Shown: positions 11,977 through 25,356 of the stretch, piece by piece | How positions within the stretch are numbered: the stretch's first letter is position 1 | How the letters are laid out: each line of letters starts with the position of its first letter | Assembly (NCBI RefSeq): GCF_902686445.1 | Contig: NW_025920106.1 | Span: forward strand, 1,054,001-1,118,000 | Length of the DNA stretch: 64,000 bases | Origin: Sciurus carolinensis | Taxonomy: Eukaryota > Chordata > Mammalia > Rodentia > Sciuridae | Direction: 5' to 3' | Notes under the pieces: generated by a model | Seen by the model: only the letters and a program-made list of their open reading frames with translations | The model's database searches: none | Told to the model about the DNA's origin: nothing | Made by a program: the position numbers and the translations under genes

Positions 11977-14514
11977 TACAATTTTTAATGATATTTCTTT
12001 TCCTAACAGTTTTGAACCATTAGTTAATTACACCTAGGCCTTGGGGAAATGAAATTGGAATGCCCATCACTGTTCTACCTTCAATGAGTGCAGAGGCCCC
12101 AGGCTACTCTCAGCTTCTTCTGCAAACCTGTCCTGATCAAGAAAGAGGTGGAGGAAAGCATTCTCAAAGGCCCCTTCTAGATTCTAGCTCACACATTTCA
12201 CTTTCAGAATTTGTCATTGCCCTGAACCAGCTCCTTTTATTTTAGTAAAGACTTAACATATGAGGAAGTACCAGTAGTGTCTGTTTGTGGATTTTGGAGC
12301 CAGTCCCATTACTTTGCAGTTACAGCATACTGGAGTGGTTGAATTTTTTTCCCTATAAACCTGTGTCTCCACACAAGAGAGAGAAGTCTGATTCTAATAG
12401 AAGTTCTAAATTTCTAACTAAACCTAACTTTAGTTTCTGAAAATTCAAGTAATATGTTTTCATAAAGTTCACTTTTTAGCCTTTTCATAATCCCTGCCAT
12501 TAAATGCCTGGTTTGGATCAGCTACTTAGTTACATTTCAAGTCAGTTTCTGTTACTTTGTAGTTAAAGATTACAGTTAACCTAATCTTCATTGGGCACTT
12601 TCTAGTTCATTTATCTACTTTGGAACATTCCTGCTTCATGTATAGGTTTGGTGCCACTGTAATTGTGCCTCTTGATTTTTTTTTCAGAACAAAAAATGTT
12701 TTATCACTGTTTTAAACTATACTACACAAAAGAATCACTTTGTTGTATCTGCAGGTAGTTCCACAGTGATGTGATTCCTGAAGGATTTTTGCCAGGTTTT
12801 CTTCCAATGTTACCATCAATTTTGTAAAATATACAGCAGTTTATCATGTCTCAGTTTTCACAAGCAATGCCTTCATTATCTAGTTTGATGTTCGTATTAT
12901 AGTACAGTTTTTGGTCCATCAAAAATTGTGGCTATTCTCACAAAAGCGCTACAAAATCACTTCTTTGTTGTTTGAGTTTATCACCAGTGAGCTTTCAAAA
13001 TCTTAGATTTTTAAATGTTAATTATGATTGCAGATATGTAGAGAAATCCAAATTCTATTGATACAGTAAATATATCAGGTGGGTGTGATTTTTTTCTATA
13101 GGAAGAATCAGGGTTAATCTTTTTAAATAATATTCTCAAATATAAAGTAGAGCAGTCTGGATACTATGAACTGGTGACTATGCATTTCAGATTTTTGTTA
13201 GGGAGGAGAAAATATATGAATATATAAGTGACTTCAAAGTTTAAAAAATACTCTTTAGAATATTTTCTTTTATGAACCTTCATTGTCTAAGTATGTCTTA
13301 TAAAAATGTTACTTGGATATTACATTTACTTAATTTTAATCAAAAAGAGATTCTAAGGCAATTCTTACACAATTGAAAGCTATAAAAAAGTGATAGAATA
13401 TGTTTTCATATTTGGCCAATTATAAAAAATAATGAAATTATACTAGAGTACTGTTTGGTACTAATTTTTGTCTTTCAAATATTTTCTCTTAAAACTAAAA
13501 TATATAAATCTTCTACATAAAACTGAATGCAAAGGAAGGTACAGCTGGTTATAGTGTGTATACAAGCACAATTCAGCATATGCAGAATTAAAGAGAAAAA
13601 AGTTCAAATCCTTATTAGTTCCACTGAAAACATTAAGAAAATTTCTTCACTGTGAACAATGTTCAATGCTTAAGAGTTAAGAGTATATAAAAACAAAAAC
13701 ATTAGAATTAACTTAATGTAAAATTGATTTTAATATATACTTGAATATATAAAACAGTTTTTAAAATGCCAACATAAATGTAGACTATCCATGTTATGAA
13801 AAGTGCAAACCAAATGGACAGAGGGTTTCAAAATGTCCTTCTTTTGAAAAAGGTGATCTACACCAGGGGGAAAATTTAATCAGTTAATGAGACTTTAATT
13901 TTAGTCAGACTTTATCAGAATATCTGAGAGCTCAAAGAAAGCAGTAGTGGAGAAGCAGCTATGTCCAGACGTGATTGGCACGGACATGTTACTGTTAAGT
14001 AGTGTGGGGAACTGCAGGGGGCAAGAAAATTAAAATAATTATTACAAATGCCCTGGGAAAAATGGTGTTTCTTACATTCCCAAAAAGACCACAGTAGTTT
14101 GATTCTCTCATCACCCCTGTGATGGATCAATTGCCAATCCATTTTATAGATTGATTTACAGATGACAATTGCAAGATTACCTAGAGCAAAGAAGAATAAA
14201 GCCCATAAAATGTACTTAATTGTTCCATATGACAGACTACTAGAAAAAGGTACATAATTTAGATGTTACTAAAGAATATTAAAATGCAGTTTTAAAAGGT
14301 TCTAGGTCATCTAGTAATGCTGATCTGCTTTAAATATTGAGAAAAAAACTAAATCAAACTCTTTATAAATCTGTAATTTCTAATACTACATTTTGGAATT
14401 TGTCATCAGTTTTCCAGAAAACTACAAAGATGTTTCTCAGTAAACTAAAAATGCAGATTGTTTTTCTTGAAGTATTTAGAAGAAGTATCTCTTTTAGAGT
14501 TGAAAATGTATTTT
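11977..14514. other. Intergenic, no gene seen
   Basis: AT-rich sequence with short chance open frames only. No splice-supported exon or recognisable protein motif. Confidence 0.55.
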
Positions 14515-14712
14515 TAAAATATTTTTTATTGATTCTACTTAGTTACACATGAAAGCATAATGGATTTACTTTCATTGTGTACAAATATTTTTTTTTGTTT
14601 TAGTTGTCAATGGACCTTCATTTGGTTATATGTGGTGCTGAGAATCGAACCCAGAGCCCCAAACATGCTATTCATGCCCTCTACAACTGAGCTGTATACC
14701 CCAGCTCCTGAA
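14515..14712 (-). mobile_element. ID-type SINE with A-rich tail
   Basis: Minus-strand ID-like body: plus strand reads ATGTGGTGCTGAGAATCGAA, then CAACTGAGCTGTATACCCCA. The T-rich region to the left is the tail. Diverged by several percent from the ID at 23172-23283. Confidence 0.8.
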
Positions 14713-15644
14713 AAAATATTTTCATTGATAAATACCAAAATTATTAGAAAGATGACTCATAAGGGAAAAAAAAACTTACTCTACAGTTAATTTCTCTTTT
14801 GTTAGCAGCTAAGATGATAAATAGCAAGATAAAAAGTTATACATTTTAGTGACAAGTGTCAGTTCTGAAGCAAATCCATTATCTGTGCTTCCAACTGAAC
14901 AAGCTGAAGTAAAGTCCTCATGTTAATACCTGACCGTCTGCACCTAGATGTTTTATTGTCTAGGATCATATGTGTCAAAATGATTTCCTATACTGTCTTG
15001 TAGCTTAATTCCTATTTAGTCCAGAGTAAGTTTAAATATTAAACTTCAGCAGTAATTATCAAACTACAAAGCCTTGCACCTGTTAGAATTACAATAATTA
15101 TCTGTAGAACAAGGAAATATATTTTTGCACTCTTCAGACTATTTCAATAAATTATTTATATCTGTGGTTTTTTGCTTATCAAGGGTTGTCATTTTGATTG
15201 ATATCTAGGGGCTACAAATGAGCAGGCAGTTAAAGATTTGATTACATAAAGGTCACAGCTAATAAGCAGCAACACCTAATTTTAATCTCTGACTAGAATT
15301 TATCTGTACTAAATTGCCCAACTTCTTACTTTGGCAGGGGTTATGGACTGTCTTAATTACTGGTTCAATTTATTCAGTGGTTATTAGTATATTCAAGGAT
15401 TTTTTTTTCTTTTTTGGTGCTTTGAAATTTTAATGTTTTCTAAAATGTTGTCTACCTCAACTGTGTTTTTAAATTCTTCACATATACATTATAGTGTTTT
15501 ATTTATGCTTCTAACCACTATTCACATTGACTTGGAGTGAGCAATGGAGAAGAGCAGGACTTGAATTTTCATTGTTAGAAATTTTTTACTATTATGTTTG
15601 GGGTTTTTGTCCATCTTGTTGATATTTTCAATAGAATCCCCTTT
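14713..15644. other. Intergenic, no gene seen
   Basis: No coding or repeat structure recognised. Confidence 0.5.
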
Positions 15645-15780
15645 CTGGGGCTAGGGTTGTGGCTCAGTTGTAGAGCGCTTGCCTAGTGTGTGTGAGGCAC
15701 TGGGTTTGATTCTTAGCACCACATATAAATTAATGAATAAAATAAAGGTGCATCAACATCTAAATATTATTTTTACAAAA
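15645..15780 (+). mobile_element. ID-type SINE
   Basis: GGGGCTAGGGTTGTGGCTCA starts a tRNA-like body with a degenerate A-box and B-box (GGGTTTGATTCTTAGCACC), followed by an A-rich tail containing AATAAAATAAAGG. Typical of sciurid ID elements. Confidence 0.85.
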
Positions 15781-16509
15781 TGAATCCCCTTTGGTTTTAT
15801 TAGTCTTGTCTGTTGTTTTAAAGAGATCACTGACTTCTGCCCCTAACTCTTTATTTGGGTAACTCAATTGTCACAATTCTCAATAAGCCTGGTTTTGTGG
15901 CATGTTTCTCAGTCCTTTTTATTGGCTCTTTACTACAGTCCCCCATTTTTTCTTCACATAATATTTAATAGAAATGGTAGTGATAAAAGTACAAATTATA
16001 ATGATTATAAGAGATCCTACAGGTGGTCCAGAATGTAGCAAATGTTGGGGACATATGTCTGGCAGAATCCCAAGCAAAGCTGGAGCCCAGTGCTCCAGGT
16101 AACATCACATTTGTTTCTGGACTTATTTCCCTCCCATTTTCCTGTCCTTCCACATCTAATCTAATTTGAATGGTCAAATCAACCCTGTGGCATCAGAAGG
16201 ATGTTTGGGATGGCTGACCTGAGATAACCTGAGGTAACTTTCAGAAACCAATAGGAAAATGCACTTGAGAGAAAGGCAGATCAGTTCCTGACTGAGTGCA
16301 GTGTGTTGTGTAGGGGAGTGTGGGGTGGGAGGGAGAGGAGGGGGATCACAGTCTTTTTACATTGCAGCATAGGCCAGACTTCTGTCTTTGGCCTACTTTT
16401 CTCCATAGCCATACCTGCACCTGATGACCATTTTCATTTTTAGCGTCTGTAGTCAGTGCTTCTTTTCCAAGAGAGCTGCTCTTCTTTGGTGCTCTAAGTC
16501 CTTGAGAGT
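15781..16509. other. Intergenic, no gene seen
   Basis: No feature recognised. Contains a G-rich stretch near 16310-16345 (GGGGTGGGAGGG) with possible quadruplex character. Confidence 0.5.
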
Positions 16510-16712
16510 AGTGGTTGGGAATTCAAACTAAATTTTAATCAGGTTCTGCCACTTACTAGTGTGTGATTTTGTGTAAACTGGGCAATATCTTTGTGCCTTA
16601 GTTTCCTCAACTTTAAAATAGAACTACTGGTAGCATTAAATGAAATGCTTTGATGAGTGGCCCAGACTGGCACACAGGGAGCCTTCAATTTACATTAGCT
16701 ATTGTTACTAAA
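16510..16712 (+). mobile_element. MIR element
   Basis: Good MIR pattern: CTGCCACTTACTAGTGTGTG, GTGCCTTAGTTTCCTCAACT, then TTAAATGAAATGCTTTGATG and CTGGCACACAGGGAGCCTTC. Ancient and diverged, but nearly full length. Confidence 0.85.
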
Positions 16713-18094
16713 ATATTGCCAGTCTCATAGTCAGTCTGTTTGCCTCTTTCTCACTTTCACTACCTTCTTATTTCTCAAACTAAACTCAAGTTCTTCTCAA
16801 TCTTGCCTCTGAAATGTCTTCAAAATTGATTCCTATGTCCACTCTCCCTTCAGTGTTTGAAGTAGTGTGATAATTTTCTCCTATCTTCCTGTTCCTTCCA
16901 CTTTCTATTGAGTTCTTCCTTCACATGGATATCACTCTTAACATATTAAGTTGGAACCCTTCAAGGCCCACACCTCCTTTTCAGAATTCATCTATCACCA
17001 GGTCTCTTCCTTAATATGCTCTTCCTATCCAAATTAGACAGATCTATTAAGTTCTAAAATATGCTTTGCTCTCTATCAAAATCCTGTTCCTTCTCCCAGC
17101 TCAACTCAGGCAGCACTTCTTCCACAGAATCTATCCAGTCCCTCGATGCAAAGAACCACTCATTCCCTGTGCACTTTGCTTTCTCTCCTGTTAATTCACA
17201 TCTTGTATATCTCTTACAGTCCCTTCTTCAGAGCGTTGCAGATACTTGATGACTTAGATTTGTCAAACTAATAATTTCAGCACACAGTCTCAAATGCAAA
17301 TTTAAACTAACTCCACCAAATTTCAACATGTATCTGTACCTACTCAGTGCATTCAAATTTGATACAATCTATTTAAAAGGTTGGAATGGAACAGTGTCTT
17401 TGGCATCTCTCTTTATAAAATATACCTCAGTTCAAAAGCCTACTCTTCCAGAATGACAAGTGCTTTTTCTCCTTATTTGGAATTCTTTAATATCTGCTAT
17501 AATGATTGTAGATGAATGAACAACTAATGTAAATGAATGATTGGAGAAACTCCTCAGCTCTGTCAGTTGTCCCACTCAGATTTCCAGCCTACCTTTGCAA
17601 AAATCACAGTAGAAAACCTATCAGCATCACTTAAAATTTGTTGTAGACCAAGTTTATTTTGTTTCCTTTGCCAGTACATTAATAGCATATGTGAAAGAGG
17701 TTTGTTATTTTGAAAGGAGATTACACTCCTAAGTTTAGTGCAGACATAATAATAATCTGAATGGTGAAAATCCATCAATTTCAATGTCTAGTTTCAGAAA
17801 ATCTTCCTTGTATCATGTTTTTTGTTTATCATTTTAAAAATTGCTCTGTTCAACTATCCTTTTCATTGGAAGAGTAATAATATTTTAAAAGGTGAATAAT
17901 TGTTTTCCCTTAGTTTCATGATCCAACCAAAAAAGGAGGGTCCAAGGCCATATAACCATCAGCCCTTTAGACTGGATTGTATTGTTTTTTTTGGGGGGGG
18001 TTGCATTTTAAATTTCACCAAGAAAAAATCCAGGACTTTTTGGTAAAACTACCATTGAAACTCTCAAGCAAGTAGTCTTTAAATGTAGTAATAA
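16713..18094. other. Intergenic, no gene seen
   Basis: AT-rich. A T8G8 run at about 17984-18000. No recognisable gene. Confidence 0.5.
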
Positions 18095-18265
18095 GGCCAG
18101 GTGCATTGAAACAGGGCTAAAATCCTAGTAACTCATGTCTGAGAGAAGAAGATCATAAGTTCAAGGCCAGTCTCAGCAACTTAACAAGACCCTGTCTCAA
18201 TAGAAAAAGGGCTGAGGATGCAGCTCAGTGGTAGATCACCCCTGGGCCAATCACCCATATCACCC
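18095..18265 (+). mobile_element. B1-ID fusion SINE
   Basis: B1-like left part (GGCCAGGTGCATTG, AAGTTCAAGGCCAGTCTCAG, ACCCTGTCTCAATAG), joined to an ID-like right part (GGGCTGAGGATGCAGCTCAG). Diverged. Confidence 0.8.
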
Positions 18266-19867
18266 CTAACCACATAGTGCAAATTTTTCTGCAGATTTCT
18301 AAATATAAACTAGTAACTACTGGCCTTCATTGTTTAACAAAGTATCATCAATGAACCAAGGACATTATTAGGCAATTGAATGAAATGTTTATGTCAGCCC
18401 CTATCAAAGACCTAAGGACTCAGCAGTTTTTATTTTAATACAAAATCCAGGTGACTGGATCCTAATTTTCATATCCCCTGGGTACATACTTCCAACTCCC
18501 AGAGATCCTGATAATGTGTAGAACAACAGTGGACATGAACAATAATATTTTTGGGAATACTGGATGAGAAAATTGCATAATTCCATTCATTCCTCATACC
18601 TTTTCTAGGAGGTCACCAAGTCATATTTCAATCATGTGGCAGAAATTCCAATAAGGAGGGAATGGAGAGGCCATTCATTGTTTATAAATACTTGCTAATA
18701 TTACACAGAAGCTCTGGGTCCTGCCCTCAGGAGCTCACTGTAATCACAAAAGTCCTTTCTGCTCTACTCATTCCCAGATATCTGCTGTTCTAACCTTGAA
18801 TTTTTCAGAGAGTGAGACCTTTTATCACCATTTTCCAATATGACCCTAAACCTCCTTGTGTACGTGATACTTCTGGCATAGAGATTGTACTTGGTATGTA
18901 TAATTTTAACAAAAGATTAGGATGCCCAGGCTAAAACTTTTTTATAGTGCTAGATTTGCTCATTGCTAATTTTACTTAAAATTACTAGTTTTTGCTTGTC
19001 TGCCTAAGTTAAAATAGTTAAAAATTGATGTTTTTCTCTGTGTGACTAAAGCTTGATTTCATGTGATAGGAATAAGAGTGAGGGGAAAGAAAGAAACCCA
19101 ATTTCTCCTGGACATAGTCACAGCAGGATAGCCTACCCCAATTCCAGTAGCAAGCCAGAGAAGTGAAATAGCAATTAGAATCTCTTTAGCTTACCATTTT
19201 CCAGTAAGACCCTAAATCTCATTGTGTACATCATACCTCTGGCACAGAGATGGTCCTTGTCATGTATATTTTTGACAAGCTAAACAACCAAATAAAAAGG
19301 TAAACAGACTTGATTTTTTTAACCCTTCTCTTTTGTTGACATCTCTTTATGAATTCTTGGTATCTCTTCATTTAGATAGTCATTGATAATTATTGACATC
19401 ATCTGTACTCCAGTCAACATGCTAGATGCTGTGAGACAGCTTGGGGAACAGAATACAGATCCAGTCTTGAGGGCCCAGAGTCTACTGAGGTTTGCCAGAT
19501 CAACAGGCAAAATACTAAGTACTAAATGGTATGGGAGCCAAAGATCTGCAACAAGTTTGAAATGAACCACATTGGAGACACAGGATGTAGAGCAGATGAA
19601 ACAACTCCAGAGTTCCATAGGGGGAATTTGCACTGTGTTTAACCCTTCTTCATTCCTGTTCCTAGGGTCTGTCCTGCCTATACTCACATATCCAAACAAT
19701 AATAATGAGGGTAGATGAGTAACACTATTTTGGCATCAAAGAAAAAATTACCAGTATCCACATGATAGAAAGTGATACTACTGCAAGATTCTAACATGTA
19801 AGTGAATAATAAATAATACTCTGCTAATCCAGAGAGTCTAGCAAGATAAAGCAACTAAGTCTTCATT
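18266..19867. other. Intergenic; possible L2 remnant near 19400-19480
   Basis: No gene supported. The stretch CATGCTAGATGCTGTGAGAC followed by GGGGAACAGAATACAGATCC resembles the conserved 3' end of an L2 element, at low confidence. A 126-codon minus-strand open frame (19319-19699) overlaps it and has no family signature. Confidence 0.35.
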
Positions 19868-22379
19868 GTTTTTTAATTTATTTTTTTATCTTTATAGACT
19901 GCATTTTAATTCAATGTACAGAAATTGTGTACAAATTTTCATTTCTATGGTTGTGCACGATGCAGTTTCATACTGTTCATTTAATCATATATGTACATAG
20001 TGTAATGATGTCTGTCTCATTCTACCATCTTTCATACCACTGCCCCTCCAACCTCTCATTTCCCTCTCTATAATCTAATGTTCCTCAATTCTTCTCTCAC
20101 CCCCCATTCCTATTATGTATCATCATCCACTTATCAGAGAAAAATTCAGCCTTTGGTTTTTTGGGATTGGTTTATTTCTCTTAGCATGATATTCTCCAAT
20201 TCCATCAAATTTATCTTCAAATGCCAAAATGTTATTCTTTATGGCTGAATAATATTCCATTGTGTATATATATCCAATTTTCTTTATCCATTCATCTGTT
20301 GAAGAGCATCTAGGTTAGTTCTACAATCTAGATATTGTGAATTGAGCTGCTATAAATATTGAGGTTGCTGCATTACTATAGGATGCTAATGTGAAATACT
20401 TTGGTTATAAACCAAGGTGTAGGACAGCTAGATCAAAAGGTGGATCCATTCCAAGTTTTCTGAGGAAACTCTATACTGCTTTCTAGAGGGACTGTTATGA
20501 TTTGCAACTCCACCAGCTTTGTATCAGTGTACTTTTTTACCCACATTCACGCCAAAATCTATTATTGCTTGTGTTCTTGGAAATAGTAATTCTTTTGGAA
20601 TAAGATAAAATCTTAGAGTTGTTTTAATTTGCATTTCTCTAATTACTAGAGATTTTGAACACTATTTTATGTATATATTAGTCACCTGTATCTCTTCTGT
20701 AAAGAGTCTGTCCAGTTCCTTGGCCCCTTTATTGATTGAGTTTTTTGTACTTTTGGGGTAAAGTTTTGTTAGTTCTTTATAAATTTTGGAGATTAGTGCT
20801 CTATCTGAAGTAGGTATGGAAAAGATTTTCTCTCACTCTGTAGGCTCTCTTTTCACATTATTGATTGTTTCCTTTGCTGAGAACAAGCTTTTTAGTTTGA
20901 ATTTATCCCATTTATGGATTTTGTTTTGATTTCTTGTGCTTTGGGAGTCATGTTAAGGAAGCCTGATCCTAAGCCAACATGATGAAGACTCAGGTCTACT
21001 TCTTCTATTAGGTGCAGGGTTGCTGGTCTAATTACTAAGTCTTTGACCCACTTTGAGTTGAGTTTTGAGCAGGGTGAAAGATAGAGGTGTAATTTTATTT
21101 TACTGCATATGGATTTCCAGTTTTCCCAGCACCATTTTTGAACAGGCTATTTTTTATCCATTGTATGTTATTGTCCCCTTGTATAGTATGAGGTAATGAA
21201 TTTTTGTGGGATTTTCTCTGTGTCTTCTATACCATTGGTCTGCCTGTTTATTTTGGTGCCAATGTCATGCCATTTTTGTTTCTATTGATCTGTACTATAG
21301 TTTAAGATCTGGTATTATGATACCTCCTGCTTCACTCTTTGTGCTCAGAATTGTTTTAGTTATTCTGGATTGTTCATGTTTCCAGATGAATTCCATGATT
21401 GCTTTATCTATTTCTATGAGGAATATCATTGGGATTTTAATTGGAATTGCATTGAATCCATTTAGCCCCTTTGGTAGTATGGCCATTTTGACAATATTAA
21501 TTCTGCCTATCCATGAATGTGGACTATCTTTCCATCTCTTAAGGTTTTCATTAATTCCTTTCTTTAGTGTTCTGTAGTTTTCATTGCAGCAGTCTTTCAC
21601 CTATTCTGTTAGATTGATTCCCAAGTGTTTTTATTTTTGAGGCTACTGTGAAAGAAGTGGTTTTTCTAATTTCTCTTTCAGAGAATATGTCACTTATGAA
21701 TAGAAATGCATTACATTAATGTGTATTGATTTTATATCCTGCTACTTTTCTGCATTCATTTATTAGTTTCAAAAGTTTTCTGGTGGAAATTTTTGGATCC
21801 TATAAATATAGAATCATGTTATCAGCAAATAGTGATAACTTGATTTCTTCTCTTCATATTCTGTTAATTACTTTGGTCTGTCTAACTGCTCTGGCTAGTG
21901 TTTTAAGGAAGATTTTGAATAGAAGTGGTGAGAGAGGGCATAATTGTCTTATTCCAGTTTTTAGAGGGAATGCTTTCAGTTTTTCTCCATTAAGAATGAT
22001 GTTGTCTGTGGGCTTAGTATAGATAGTCTTTCCAATGTTGAGGTATGTTTCTACTATCCCTATATTTTCTACTGTTTTGAGCATGAAGGGGTGTTGTATT
22101 CTTAACTTTAAGTCTATTGATGTGATGAATTATGTATTAATTTCCAGATGTTGAACCAACCTTCCATCCCTGGTATAATCCCCACTTGATCATGGAGCAC
22201 TATCCTTTTAATATGTTCTCGTATGCAACTTGCCAGAATTTTTTAAAGGATTTTTGCATCTATGTTCATCAGGGATATTGAGCTAATGTTTTCTTTCCTT
22301 GATGCATCTTTATCTGGTTCTGGTATCAGAGTGATACTAGTTTCATAGAATGAGTTTGTAAGGGTTCCCTTCTTTTCTT

Positions 22380-23507
22380 CTGCACTGTGTCTGTGCAACA
22401 CTGAATGCACCAGCCAAGGAGTGACCCACCTGGGCCTTCTTCAGCAGGGTGGGGTGCAGCAAGTGAGTGCTGGTCACATCCCCTCAATGTCTCAGTACTG
22501 CCTGTTCATCTTCTTGAACTTCTCATAGTGATAGTCATCAGTGGCCTTCTCATTAGCAGGAAGCTTGTGGTTAGGAGGGGGCCACTCAGGCTCTGGCTTC
22601 TCTGTCACCTACTCACAAGAGCCGGGCTTTGGGTTCTTCTTTGTTTCTCCGGATGGGGGCATCGAGATCCTCATGATAAAAATCAGTTTTGTTGCACATA
22701 AATCACAGTCCTGTTTGTGGGCACGAAGGATGTCTCGCTGTCTTTCTTCTTGTTCTGCTGCTCTGCCAACAGGCGGGCCTTGGCATTCTCCGTGGAAATA
22801 ATATTTTTATTTTTGCATCAGTGCCCTGGTCCACCTTGGGGATGCCATTCAGCATCTGGTTGGAAAGCATCTCCTCAGTCTTCTTTGCAGAGGAGATGTG
22901 GATGTTTTCAAGAAGTTTATACAGACATTCCTCTGCATTCTTTGGCTTGACTTTCTGTTCCTCATGTGCCACAATCCCTTTCCTCTTATTTAGATCTGCC
23001 TCAATGTACTTCACCATGTCTGCATTCTCATTTCTCTGGTTGGTTTCTGCAGAAAGTACTGTCCCCAGATGAAGGTCCTCCTCCTCACTAATCTTATCTT
23101 TATCCTTTCCTTCAGTTTCTTTATGTCCACCATATCACCTGTCTTCATCTGAAAGGGATCATCCACTAGTGTGTTTTTTGTTTCTTTTTTCTTTTTTTTT
23201 TTTTTTTGCGGTGCTGGGGATTGAACCCAGGGCCTTGTGCTTGCAAGGCAAGCACTCTACCAACTGAGCTATCTCCCCAACCCGTGGTTTCTTCTTGTAC
23301 CTTCTCTCCCACAAGCAGGGCACTCTCCCCATTGGGCCTCTTTCTCAAGTTCTTCACCTCTCGGGTCTATTCCAGTTTTAGCCAAACCTCCTCAGACTCC
23401 TGCTCATCTTCCTCCAACTCAGAGTGAGCCTGGCACCAGCGGAACATTTTCCTGGTGACCCACATGGTGATGTGGCACTGGGTCTGGCCACCGAGGAGCT
23501 GCTTGTA
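22380..23507 (-). pseudogene. C9orf78: C9orf78 (TLS1 homolog) processed pseudogene
   Basis: Intronless copy of the mRNA for the spliceosome-associated protein C9orf78, inserted in L1-1. The ATG-equivalent is at 23465. It reads through NLRKRPNG and LLVGEKVQEETT (interrupted by an ID SINE), then MVKYIEADLNKRKGIVAHEE, KTEEMLSNQMLNGIP, and ends with DDYHYEKFKKMNR and a TGA at 22494-22492. Several frameshifts and in-frame stops break it, for example just after the LKLE segment. Absence of introns across the whole coding length shows retroposition by the LINE machinery. I see no clear poly(A) tail at the left end or matching flanking duplication. The parent gene was recognised from its conserved sequence, recalled from knowledge of the family. 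Confidence 0.88.
23172..23283 (-). mobile_element. ID SINE inside the C9orf78 pseudogene
   Basis: Near-perfect tRNA-derived ID body on the minus strand (GGGTTGGGGAGATAGCTCAG start, GTAGAGTGCTTGCCTTGCAA, CAATCCCCAGCACCGC end), followed by an A-rich tail seen as T-runs at about 23172-23208. It interrupts the codons between EETT and the following Leu-Val-Asp-Asp-Pro segment. Young compared with the other SINEs here. Confidence 0.92.
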
Positions 23508-25356
23508 TTAGTTCTTCTTCGAAAGTCTTATAAAATTCAACTGAGAATCCATCTAGTCCTGGGCTTTTCTTTGTTGATAGACTTTTGATGGCTTCTTCTA
23601 TTTTGGTGCTTGAAATTGATCTGCTTACATTGTGTATGTCTTCCTGATTCAGTTTGGGAGGATCATATGTTTCCAAAAATTTGTCAATATCTTCAATATT
23701 TTCTATTTTGGTGGACTACAGATTTCCAAAGCAACTTCTAATTATGTTATGTATTTCAATGGTTGTCCATCATGATATTTTCTTTTCTATGATGATTTTT
23801 AGTAATTTGAGTTTTCTCTATCCTTCTCTTTGTTAGTATGGCTAAGAGTTAATATATTTTGTTTAATTTTACAAAGAATCAACTTTTTGTTTTGTCAATT
23901 TTTTGAATTGTTACTTTTGTTTCCATTTCATTGATTTAGCTGATTTAATTACTTCTCATCTTCTACTTTTGGTGTTGATCTGTTTATCTTTTTCTAGGGC
24001 TTTGAGATGTAATGTTAGGTCATTTGGTTGTTAACGTTTTATTATTCTAATATATGAGCTCAATGCAATGAACTTTCCCTTTTTTACTGCTTTCAGTGTC
24101 TCAGAGATTTTGATATGTTGTTTTGTTGTTTTCTTTTACCTCTAAGAATTATTATATTTCTTTCCTAATGTCTTCTGTTATCATTACATCATTCAATAGC
24201 CTATTGTTTAGCCTCCAATTGTAGGAGAAGTTTTTGTTTTTTTATTTTATCATTGATTTCTAATTGCATTCCATTATGATCTGATGGAACACAAGATAGT
24301 ATCTCTATTTTTTTTGTATTTACTAATGGCTACTTTATGGTATAGCTTATGCCCTATTTTGCAGAAGAATCCATGAGCTGCCTAGAAGAAAGTGTACTTG
24401 CTCCATGATGAATGAAATATTCTATACCTGCCCATTAAGTATATATCATTAATTGTATTAATTAATGCTATAGTTTCTTTGTAGTTTTTGCTCAGAGTTT
24501 CTATCCATTTGTGAGAGTGGTGTTTTAAAGTCACCCAGTATTATTAGATAGTGGTCTATTTGATTCTTCAAATTGAGAAGGGTTTGTTTGATGTACAGAA
24601 ATGTATCATTGTTTGAGGCGTAAATATTTAAAATTGTTAAGTCTTGCTGCTTTATTGTTCCCCTTAGCAGTATGAAATGTCCTTTATTATCCCTTCTGAC
24701 ATAGATTTGAAGTACACATTTTCTGAGATAAGGATGGAGACACGTGCTTTTTTACTGAGTCCCTGCTCATGGTTTGTTTTTCTGAATCCTTTCCTCTTTA
24801 GTTTGTGAATGTCTTTCTCTATGAGACAAGTGTCTTGAAGACCACATATTGTTGGGTCTTTCTTTTTAATTCAACCTGCCAGTGTCTTTTGATTAATGAG
24901 TTTAGGCCATTAACACTCAGAGTTACTCTTTTGATATGATTTGTATTTCTGGTCATTTTTGCTTAATTTTGGTTTTTAACTTGAATTGGTTTCTACTTTA
25001 ATTGACTATTCCTTTAGGGTTGTTTCTCCATTTGTGGACTTGCATTATTGTTTTTCACATCCCCCTCATGAAATAATTTGCTGAGAATGATCTCTATTCC
25101 AGGCTTTCTATATGTATGTTCTTTTAGCTTTTGTTTATCATGGAAAGATTTTAATTCATCATCAAATCTGAAGGTTACTTTTGCTGGGTATAAGATTCTT
25201 GATTGGCATTCATGTTCTTTAAGAACTTGAAATATACTGTTATAGACCCTTCTTGCTTATTGGGTCTGGGTTGAGAAATCTGCTGATATCTGTGTTGGTT
25301 TCCCCTTATATGTAATCTGATGATTTTTTTCTCACAAATCTTAAAATCTTAACTTC

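Larger units (their letters stand above)
20130..24955 (-). pseudogene. L1-1 ORF2 (endonuclease-reverse transcriptase), dead
   Basis: L1 ORF2 protein nicks target DNA and reverse-transcribes L1 RNA. Fragments of its reading frame survive, including an [24 protein letters not shown] stretch (about 21570-21480) and a [21 protein letters not shown] palm segment (about 21960-21900). Frames are broken repeatedly and a retropseudogene interrupts the gene at 22380-23507. About 35 L1 bases present in L1-2 at that point are missing here. No function possible. Confidence 0.8.
19868..25349 (-). mobile_element. Outer L1 of the nest (L1-1), 3' segment
   Basis: Minus-strand L1 with its 3' UTR at the left (T-rich start near 19868, then a pyrimidine-rich run near 20040-20120), ORF2 across about 20130-24955 and the end of ORF1 to 25349. 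Interrupted at 22380-23507 by a processed pseudogene. At 25349 the L1 stops within ORF1 and its sequence resumes at 34344, with TAACTT plus a neighbouring base duplicated on either side (25350-25356 and 34344-34350). L1-2 was therefore inserted into it. It is the oldest member of the nest, with many stops and frameshifts. Confidence 0.85.

Noticed and set aside
19319..19699. 126-codon open frame on the minus strand as a gene
   Set aside because: No recognisable domain, no promoter or splice context, and it overlaps a possible L2 remnant.
23210..23283. tRNA gene
   Set aside because: The A-box and B-box belong to an ID SINE with an A-rich tail; there is no complete cloverleaf.
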